From: a bacterium
GTDB lineage: Bacteria; SZUA-79; Acidulodesulfobacterales; Acidulodesulfobacteraceae
Assembly: GCA_021803845.1 (NCBI GenBank)
Contig: JAJZLA010000012.1
Coordinates: 1-13,323, forward strand
Direction: 5' to 3'
Length of the DNA stretch: 13,323 nucleotides
Below are positions 4,980 through 10,594 of the stretch, piece after piece. The first letter of the stretch is position 1. Every line of letters starts with the position of its first letter. Position numbers and translations under genes: made by a program. The notes beneath the pieces are model-generated. The model saw only the letters and a list, made by a program, of their open reading frames with translations, searched no databases and was not told the origin of the DNA.

Positions 4980-7345
4980 AAAACAAATCTACTCATAGCA
5001 AGTATATTTACATTTTTTTATTATTTTTAATTGTTATTTTATGGACAATGCCTTCGTCACTAATACAACCTATGTTAGGTCTTGATCCTTCATGGGCAAT
5101 GGCTTTAGGCTGGGCTATACAACATCATATTCAATTTGGAAAAGATTTTATTTGGACATATGGTCCTTTAGGTTTTATAATACGTCCGATATTTTATCCA
5201 GACCATATTTTATGGGCAATTGCCTTATCTTTTTGCTGGTTTTTTTCCATATTATTAATATTTATATTAATTTTTTTATATTCAAGTTATAAAATAGAAT
5301 TAATTATAGTTTCTTTTTCATTAATATGTTTTTTACCATTTATATCAATTGCTACTATATTAATTTTATTATCGTTAATTATTTTGTTTTATAGTTATAA
5401 ATACGAAAACAAAATTAATTTAGTATTTTATGGAATTTTATTAGCTATTGCTTCTTTAATTAAAGTATCGCATATATTCACGGCTATAATCCTGTTGTTT
5501 TTTCCTTTGCTACTTGAAAAAAATCAAAAAAGAATCAAATGGCTAATACCTATAATAGTTTATATTATTTCATTTTTATTATTATGGATAATAACAGGTC
5601 AAAAAATATCAAATATAATTAGTTTTATTTATTATTCTTTTTATTTAGTTAAGGGATACGGTTCTGCAATGGCTATTCATGGAGAAAAGTTTCAAACTGT
5701 AATAGCTATATTGATATTATTTATTATTTTATCGCTGATTTTGTTATCATTAATCAAAAAAAAAGAATTTGCGAAATATTTAATAATAACATTCCCTGTT
5801 GTATTTGAATATTTTAAAGAAGGTTTTGTAAGGCATGATCCCGGATATTTTGATGATCCCGGATATTTTGGTCATGCAGATATTTTTTTTTCTTTTATAG
5901 CTTTATTTTTCATAATTATTTATTTAAAAGCAGATAATGATTTTATAATTAAATTCAAAAAAAAATTGCCAATAACTTTAGCTTTTTTCTTATTTTTTCC
6001 TTTGATAGGTATTTATTATAATTGTCCAAAAGCAATTTTACCCAATACTTCAAAATTTTTATCTTTTAAACAATCACTTTATTTACTAACCTCATATAAA
6101 AACAGAAATAAATTTCAAAAATCTGTCAAACAACAGATGAGAAAGTCTTTACAAATTCCTCATTTATTTATTAAAAAAATTGGTAATTCATCAGTTAATA
6201 TAATTCCATGGGACTTGAATATAGCATACGCATATAATTTGAAGTTGTTACCGAGTCCGATTATACAATCATATTCTGTTTATACTCCACAATTAGATAA
6301 AGCCAATGCTTTTCAAATAAACCATGGAAAACCAGCAAAATTTATAATATATAAACTTGAAACTATAGACGGAAGATACCCTTTATATGATGAACCGGCA
6401 ACATTTCGTGCAATACTCTTTCACTACAAGTTATGGAAGTGTATTAATCAATTATGCCTGATGAAAAGAAGATATAAAATTAAAAAAAATAATTTAAAAT
6501 TAATTAAATTAAAAAACATTAATGCCAAATTAGGTGAACCCATTAATGTTCCAAAATTTTCTAATGGTTATGAATTTGCAAATATCACTATTCATTATTC
6601 TTTATTTGGCAAATTTATGAATATTATTTATAAGGATTCTCCTATTTATATAAAATTTATAACAAATAAAGCTTTTATCAAATCTAATAAGTATAGATTT
6701 ATACAAAAAATCGGAGATGATGGTATATTTGTTACTGAGTATATAGATAATAATATAAATACATTTAGAAATATTTTTTTAAGAAAAATTTATTCGTCAA
6801 ACATATTAAAACAAATTATATTTACAACAAACCTAAATTTTGAATATAGTCGCAATATTAAAATCTCTTTTTATGGATATAAAAGTAAATATTTTAAAAT
6901 AATTAAGACTCTGCCGGCAATAACTTATTCTCATGGAAACATTCCATTGTGGCTTAATAATAATCAGTCTGTTTCCGGTAAAATCAAAGTATCAGAGCGT
7001 AATGCTTTAAATAACTTTAAAATTCATAAAATTTCAATTTTTATAGGAAATGGTATGAATTCTGCAGATGGTTTATTGAAAGTTAAACTGTGTGATAGGT
7101 ATGGTTGTAGTTATGGAGCAAGAAGCGTAAAAAAATCATCAGATAATAATTATTTTACTATACCGCTTATTAAATATTTAACTATAGGAAACGATGAATC
7201 AATAAAATATGAGTTTATATATACACATGCCACTAAACCAGTTGCTATATGGCTTTGGCCAACCACAAATAAACTTAATCAATATATACAAAAAAATAAT
7301 AAAAAATATGAAGATAAAGGGTTTAAGATAATTATTATACAATAA
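4976..7345 (+). CDS. GT-C-like polytopic membrane protein, function unassigned
   Basis: 789 residues. The first about 350 contain roughly ten hydrophobic spans; the remaining about 430 form a mostly soluble domain, probably periplasmic. Before the second span is a loop with L36-D37-P-S-W and then W60-T-Y-G-P-L-G-F. An early extracytoplasmic loop with an acidic residue is what GT-C glycosyltransferases, which use polyprenyl-phosphate sugars, show. The soluble part has T-I-D-G-R-Y-P-L-Y-D-E-P-A near 463-475. From memory these motifs recur in large uncharacterised membrane proteins of polysaccharide loci, but no activity is established. An 18-bp tandem duplication gives D-P-G-Y-F twice (288-298). 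The start is TTG at 4976, overlapping the microprotein's stop, with AAAGGCGG about six bases upstream. Composition is strikingly AT-rich compared with gmd/fcl and with the dehydrogenase that follows, suggesting separate acquisition. O-antigen polymerase or ligase are alternatives. Confidence 0.75.
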   Translation: MKNKSTHSKYIYIFLLFLIVILWTMPSSLIQPMLGLDPSWAMALGWAIQHHIQFGKDFIWTYGPLGFIIRPIFYPDHILWAIALSFCWFFSILLIFILIFLYSSYKIELIIVSFSLICFLPFISIATILILLSLIILFYSYKYENKINLVFYGILLAIASLIKVSHIFTAIILLFFPLLLEKNQKRIKWLIPIIVYIISFLLLWIITGQKISNIISFIYYSFYLVKGYGSAMAIHGEKFQTVIAILILFIILSLILLSLIKKKEFAKYLIITFPVVFEYFKEGFVRHDPGYFDDPGYFGHADIFFSFIALFFIIIYLKADNDFIIKFKKKLPITLAFFLFFPLIGIYYNCPKAILPNTSKFLSFKQSLYLLTSYKNRNKFQKSVKQQMRKSLQIPHLFIKKIGNSSVNIIPWDLNIAYAYNLKLLPSPIIQSYSVYTPQLDKANAFQINHGKPAKFIIYKLETIDGRYPLYDEPATFRAILFHYKLWKCINQLCLMKRRYKIKKNNLKLIKLKNINAKLGEPINVPKFSNGYEFANITIHYSLFGKFMNIIYKDSPIYIKFITNKAFIKSNKYRFIQKIGDDGIFVTEYIDNNINTFRNIFLRKIYSSNILKQIIFTTNLNFEYSRNIKISFYGYKSKYFKIIKTLPAITYSHGNIPLWLNNNQSVSGKIKVSERNALNNFKIHKISIFIGNGMNSADGLLKVKLCDRYGCSYGARSVKKSSDNNYFTIPLIKYLTIGNDESIKYEFIYTHATKPVAIWLWPTTNKLNQYIQKNNKKYEDKGFKIIIIQ
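5837..5872 (+). repeat. 18-bp in-frame tandem duplication
   Basis: Gatcccggatattttgat (5837-5854) is followed by gatcccggatattttggt (5855-5872), differing at one base. It encodes D-P-G-Y-F-D then D-P-G-Y-F-G inside the membrane protein, between F-V-R-H and G-H-A-D-I-F-F. Confidence 0.85.
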
Positions 7346-7347
7346 TA

Positions 7348-7377
7348 TTGTTAACAGGATAAAAAAAATGTTAAAAT
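7348..7377 (+). promoter_or_regulatory. Possible promoter for the dehydrogenase operon
   Basis: TTGTTA (7348-7353), 18 bases, TAAAAT (7372-7377) lie right after the membrane-protein stop. A perfect TATAAT also occurs at 7403-7408 but without a -35 box. The DNA is AT-rich and chance matches are likely. Confidence 0.25.
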
Positions 7378-7430
7378 ACCACTAAATATTATATAAAATA
7401 AGTATAATAAATTAATTAAAAGGAGGAAAA

Positions 7431-8630
7431 ATGCCCCAAAGTTTCACCTACGACCTATGCACTATCGGCGGCTGCGGTCACGTCGGTCTGCCTTTATCTA
7501 TTATGTTCGCCTCTAAAGGCAAGAAGGTCTGTATATACGACATAAACGAAGAGTCTATGGGCATTGTTTTAAAAGGTATTATGCCGTTTAAAGAAGAAGG
7601 AGCGGAAGAAATCTTAAAATCGGCGTTAAAAAGCGGCAATCTAGTATTGTCTAAAGACCCGAAAGTAATTTCCGGAAGTAAAAGCGTTGTGATAGTAATA
7701 GGCACTCCGGTAGATGAATTTTTAAATCCGAGGCTTTCCGAGATTAAAAAGTTCTTCGACCATTATATGGAGTATTTTAAAGACGGACAGCTTATAATAT
7801 TAAGAAGCACGATTTATCCAGGAACCACAGAACATATCGGTAAATGGATTAAAGAAGCGGGTAAGAATATAGATATTGCTTTTTGTCCTGAAAGGATAGC
7901 GGAAGGTTTCGCAATGATTGAGCTTGAAAAACTCCCTCAGATAGTTTCTTCTTTTTCCGATAACGGACTTAAAAAAGCAAAAGAGCTTTTTAGTTTGCTC
8001 ACCTCAGATATTATAGAACTTGAACCTACCGAAGCCGAACTTGCCAAACTCTTTACTAATGTCTGGAGGTATTTAAAATTTTCCGTAGCAAACCAGTTCT
8101 TTATGATAGCAAACGACCACGGACTTGATTATTATAAGATTCACAAAGCAATAACCCACAACTATCCAAGAGCCAAAGACCTGCCTTCTTCGGGTTTTGC
8201 CGCAGGACCATGTTTATTTAAAGATACTATGCAGCTTGCCTCTTTTCAAGAGAACAACTTCTATCTTGGTCATTCAGCCATGCTTATAAACGAAGGACTT
8301 CCTAATTATATAGTTCAGAGCCTTAAAAGAAAGATGAATTTGTCCGATAAAACGGCAGGCATACTCGGAATGGCCTTTAAAGGTGGAAGCGACGATAAAA
8401 GAAGTTCGCTTTCCTATAAACTTAAAAAGATACTCCAGTTTGAATGTAAAGACGTCTTATGTACGGACCCATATATCAAAGAACCTTATTTCTTAGGCAT
8501 AGAAGAAGTAATAGATAATTCGGATGTTTTAATACTTGCTACCCCTCATGAAGAATACAAAAACCTTAATTTTAAAAATAAAACAATAATAGATATTTGG
8601 AATTTTTACGGAAAAGGAGGACTTATATGA
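7431..8630 (+). CDS. Nucleotide-sugar 6-dehydrogenase (UDP-glucose/GDP-mannose dehydrogenase family)
   Basis: Cytoplasmic NAD-dependent enzyme that oxidises C6 of a nucleotide sugar twice to give the uronic acid. The 399-residue protein shows the N-terminal Rossmann motif G14-C-G-H-V-G19 with acidic D37 after the second strand, as expected for NAD. The I-G-T-P-V-D-E strand, R-S-T-I-Y-P-G-T-T and C-P-E-R-I-A-E-G segments follow. The catalytic residues are K206 and N210 in the central helix and the nucleophile C261 in G-P-C-L-F-K-D. These agree closely with Lys204, Asn208 and Cys260 of Streptococcus pyogenes UDP-glucose dehydrogenase. The length is typical. Perfect AGGAGG at 7421-7426 fixes the start. 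The stop overlaps the next ATG (ATGA). UDP-glucose, UDP-GlcNAc, UDP-ManNAc and GDP-mannose are all possible substrates; the motifs alone do not decide, so no symbol is given. Confidence 0.9.
   Translation: MPQSFTYDLCTIGGCGHVGLPLSIMFASKGKKVCIYDINEESMGIVLKGIMPFKEEGAEEILKSALKSGNLVLSKDPKVISGSKSVVIVIGTPVDEFLNPRLSEIKKFFDHYMEYFKDGQLIILRSTIYPGTTEHIGKWIKEAGKNIDIAFCPERIAEGFAMIELEKLPQIVSSFSDNGLKKAKELFSLLTSDIIELEPTEAELAKLFTNVWRYLKFSVANQFFMIANDHGLDYYKIHKAITHNYPRAKDLPSSGFAAGPCLFKDTMQLASFQENNFYLGHSAMLINEGLPNYIVQSLKRKMNLSDKTAGILGMAFKGGSDDKRSSLSYKLKKILQFECKDVLCTDPYIKEPYFLGIEEVIDNSDVLILATPHEEYKNLNFKNKTIIDIWNFYGKGGLI
8614..8620 (+). promoter_or_regulatory. Ribosome binding site deciding the epimerase start
   Basis: AAGGAGG at 8614-8620 is six bases before ATG 8627. 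The longer in-frame reading from 8597 would put this strong site inside the gene. Confidence 0.75.
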
Positions 8631-9646
8631 AAATTTTAGTAACGGGTTCGTTAGGTTTTGTCGGAGGTTATTTAACGGAAGAGCTTTTAAATAATGGACA
8701 CGAAGTAGTAGGTGTAGATAATTTCAGTAAATACGGAAAGCTCGATAAGAGTTACGATAGCAATAAAAACTATACCTTTATAGAAGGAGACGTTAAAAAC
8801 GTAGATTTATTAAAAGAAGCTTTATCTGATTGCGACCAGGTAGTGGCAATAGCAGCCATGATAGGCGGCATTTCTTACTTCCATGAATTTGCCTACGACC
8901 TTTTAGCCGAAAATGAAAGAATTATGGCGTCAACTTTTGATGCCGCAATATCGGCTAATAAAAATAAAAAACTCAAAAAAATAAACGTCGTATCTTCTTC
9001 AATGGTTTTTGAAAATACCTCCGTTTATCCAACCCCGGAAGGCGAACAGCTAAAATGCCCTCCGCCTTTTTCTACTTACGGCTTTCAAAAACTTGCGACA
9101 GAGTATTACGCAAAAGGAGCCTACGAGCAGTATAAGCTTCCTTTTACCATAATAAGACCTTTTAATTGCGTAGGCATTGGAGAAAAAAGAGCTAAAAGCG
9201 AAAAAGAAATACTTTCCGGCAATATAAAGCTTGCCATGAGCCACGTTGTTCCCGATTTAGTCCAGAAAGTCTTAAAAAAGCAAGACCCGCTTCATATATT
9301 AGGCAACGGAAATCAGATACGTCATTATACCTACGGCGGAGACCTTGCAAGAGGCATAAGGCTTTGCATAGAAAGTCCAAAAGCCGTCAACGAAGATTTC
9401 AACATATCGACAAACAGATCCACTACCGTCTTAGAACTTGCGGAAATTATTTGGAAAAAAATAAACGGAGATAAGCCTTTTAAATACGTATCCGATAAGC
9501 CATATCCGTATGACGTCCAAAAAAGGGTTCCCGACGTATCTAAGGCTAAAAACGTTCTCGGTTTTGAAGCGACGACTACCTTGGAAGAAATGCTAGATGA
9601 AGTAATTCCTTGGATAGATAAGCAGATAGAGTTGGGGAATATATAA
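8627..9646 (+). CDS. NAD-dependent nucleotide-sugar epimerase/dehydratase (extended SDR)
   Basis: 339-residue extended short-chain dehydrogenase that probably epimerises or dehydrates a nucleotide sugar in the cytoplasm. The protein begins directly with the Rossmann strand M-K-I-L-V-T-G7-S-L-G10-F-V-G13 and has D37-N-F after the second strand. The active site is in S-S-S-M-V-F with Y151-G-F-Q-K155, and the C-terminal G-N-G-N-Q-I-R-H-Y-T-Y-G-G-D-L motif binds the nucleotide. The segment A-A-M-I-G-G-I-S-Y-F resembles the A-A-D-M-G-G-M-G-F region of GDP-mannose 3,5-epimerases. UDP-glucose or UDP-glucuronate 4-epimerase remain alternatives, so the substrate is open. ATG 8627 lies in the preceding stop (ATGA) with AAGGAGG six bases upstream, so it is co-translated with the dehydrogenase and very likely acts on the same sugar or its oxidised product. 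Confidence 0.88.
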   Translation: MKILVTGSLGFVGGYLTEELLNNGHEVVGVDNFSKYGKLDKSYDSNKNYTFIEGDVKNVDLLKEALSDCDQVVAIAAMIGGISYFHEFAYDLLAENERIMASTFDAAISANKNKKLKKINVVSSSMVFENTSVYPTPEGEQLKCPPPFSTYGFQKLATEYYAKGAYEQYKLPFTIIRPFNCVGIGEKRAKSEKEILSGNIKLAMSHVVPDLVQKVLKKQDPLHILGNGNQIRHYTYGGDLARGIRLCIESPKAVNEDFNISTNRSTTVLELAEIIWKKINGDKPFKYVSDKPYPYDVQKRVPDVSKAKNVLGFEATTTLEEMLDEVIPWIDKQIELGNI

Positions 9647-9649
9647 ATA

Positions 9650-10378
9650 ATGCTTGATATAGTAATACCCGTATATAACGAAGCTTTAAATATTGAAAGG
9701 TGTTTAAGCGAATTAGCTTTAAAGGTTAAAGTTCCGTTTAAAGTGTTGGTAGTATATGATTTTGACGAAGACAACACATTGCCGGTAATTAACGATATTA
9801 AAAACGGTTATAAGTTTTCAGTAAGTTTAATTAAAAATAATATCGGAAAAGGTCCTCTTAACGCTATAAAAGCAGGATTAAATGCTTCAAACGGCGATGC
9901 CGTACTTGTTTCAATGGCTGATTTATCAGACGATATAAAAATAGTAAACGATATGTATCGCTTACTTATTAACGGAGTAGATATTGTCTGCGGCTCACGC
10001 TATATGAAAGGAGGCAGACAAATCGGAGGACCTTTTATAAAAAAGAACATGTCAAAAATAGCAGGATTGTCTTTATATTATTTAGCAGGGATACCAACCC
10101 ATGATGCGACTAACAGTTTTAAAATGTATAGCAGAAAAATTATCGATAATATTAAAATTGAAAGCGACAAGGGGTTTGTATTGGGATTGGAATATACTGT
10201 AAAAGCCTTTTTGCAAGGATACGTAATTAAAGAAATTCCAACTGTATGGGTGGACAGAGAAGCAGGGAAGTCAAGGTTTAAGATAATGGCGTGGCTTCCG
10301 AGCTATCTTAAATGGTATCTTATTGCAATAATATTCGGAATGCCGAAAAGATTTAGATACTGCAAAAAAATTACGTAA
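9650..10378 (+). CDS. DPM1-like family-2 glycosyltransferase (polyprenyl-phosphate sugar synthase type)
   Basis: 242-residue GT-A enzyme. The N-terminus L-D-I-V-I-P-V-Y-N-E is the family-2 start. Y-D-F-D-E-D-N-T replaces the usual D-D-x-S-x-D-x-T. G-K-G-P-L-N-A-I-K-A-G-L and the metal-site motif M89-A-D-L-S-D-D95 match dolichol/polyprenyl-phosphate mannose synthase-like enzymes, where D-A-D-L-Q/S-D-D is usual; the first Asp is Met here. G-S-R-Y and the H-D-A-T-N-S-F-K segment are also typical. These enzymes move a sugar from a nucleotide donor to polyprenyl phosphate at the cytoplasmic membrane face. No clear C-terminal membrane span is present, as in soluble DPM1. ATG 9650 is three bases after the epimerase stop, with GGGGAA upstream, making a three-gene unit. 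A plain chain-building transferase role is the alternative. Confidence 0.85.
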   Translation: MLDIVIPVYNEALNIERCLSELALKVKVPFKVLVVYDFDEDNTLPVINDIKNGYKFSVSLIKNNIGKGPLNAIKAGLNASNGDAVLVSMADLSDDIKIVNDMYRLLINGVDIVCGSRYMKGGRQIGGPFIKKNMSKIAGLSLYYLAGIPTHDATNSFKMYSRKIIDNIKIESDKGFVLGLEYTVKAFLQGYVIKEIPTVWVDREAGKSRFKIMAWLPSYLKWYLIAIIFGMPKRFRYCKKIT

Positions 10379-10429
10379 CTGAATGTAGAATAAATAATTA
10401 TATTTCTTACTTGTGTATTAGCCCCCTAA

Positions 10430-10458
10430 TTGACTGAAATAAAATAATACTCTATAAT
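10430..10458 (+). promoter_or_regulatory. Near-consensus sigma-70 promoter at the IS end
   Basis: TTGACT (10430-10435), a 17-base spacer, then perfect TATAAT (10453-10458): one mismatch from consensus overall. The predicted start near 10465 is just before the transposase remnant's ribosome binding site. It is the strongest promoter in the window and now points into the large fusion gene. Confidence 0.65.
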
Positions 10459-10467
10459 TAAGTCAAT

Positions 10468-10473
10468 GGAGGG
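10468..10473 (+). promoter_or_regulatory. Ribosome binding site of the transposase remnant
   Basis: GGAGGG at 10468-10473 is seven bases before ATG 10481. It makes that ATG preferable to the in-frame ATG at 10466, which overlaps the site. Confidence 0.6.
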
Positions 10474-10480
10474 TAGAAAA

Positions 10481-10594
10481 ATGGGATTAAATTTGAGAAG
10501 AAAATTTTCGGATGACGATAAGATTAAAATCTTGCAGGAAGTATATATCAACGGAGTTCCGCAAACGTTAAGAAAATACGATATAGGGCTATAA
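10481..10594 (+). pseudogene. Truncated IS3-type transposase N-terminus (HTH)
   Basis: Thirty-seven codons: M-G-L-N-L-R-R-K-F-S-D-D-D-K-I-K-I-L-Q-E-V, then N-G-V-P-Q-T-L-R-K-Y-D-I-G-L and a stop. The pattern R-R-K-F-S-x-x-x-K-I-K-I-L-x-E-V ... R-K-Y-x-I is the first half of the helix-turn-helix domain of IS3-family OrfA (HTH_Tnp_1). It binds the element's ends; the full protein is about 90-110 residues. Everything after the recognition helix's entry, including the catalytic DDE part, is gone. An upstream promoter, an inverted repeat and an optimal GGAGGG mark the original left end of the element. The exact tip, near 10413-10421, cannot be fixed without the right end or a related copy. The stop codon overlaps the next gene's ATG (TAATG), so the remnant now serves, at least physically, as a translated leader. 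Confidence 0.7.

Larger units (their letters stand above)
10423..10473. repeat. Imperfect inverted repeat spanning IS promoter and ribosome binding site
   Basis: Attgact (10429-10435) pairs perfectly with agtcaat (10461-10467). Extending outward, cccc on the left faces the GGAGGG on the right, giving 10 of 13 pairs over 10423-10435 and 10461-10473. The left arm contains the -35 box and the right arm ends in the Shine-Dalgarno sequence. In a read-through transcript the site would be folded away; in RNA started at the internal promoter the left arm is absent. Confidence 0.55.

Noticed and set aside
9331..9777. Minus-strand frame of 148 codons over the epimerase end
   Set aside because: Ser/Thr/Ile-rich, unlike any family, and fully opposite two well-supported genes; a shadow frame.
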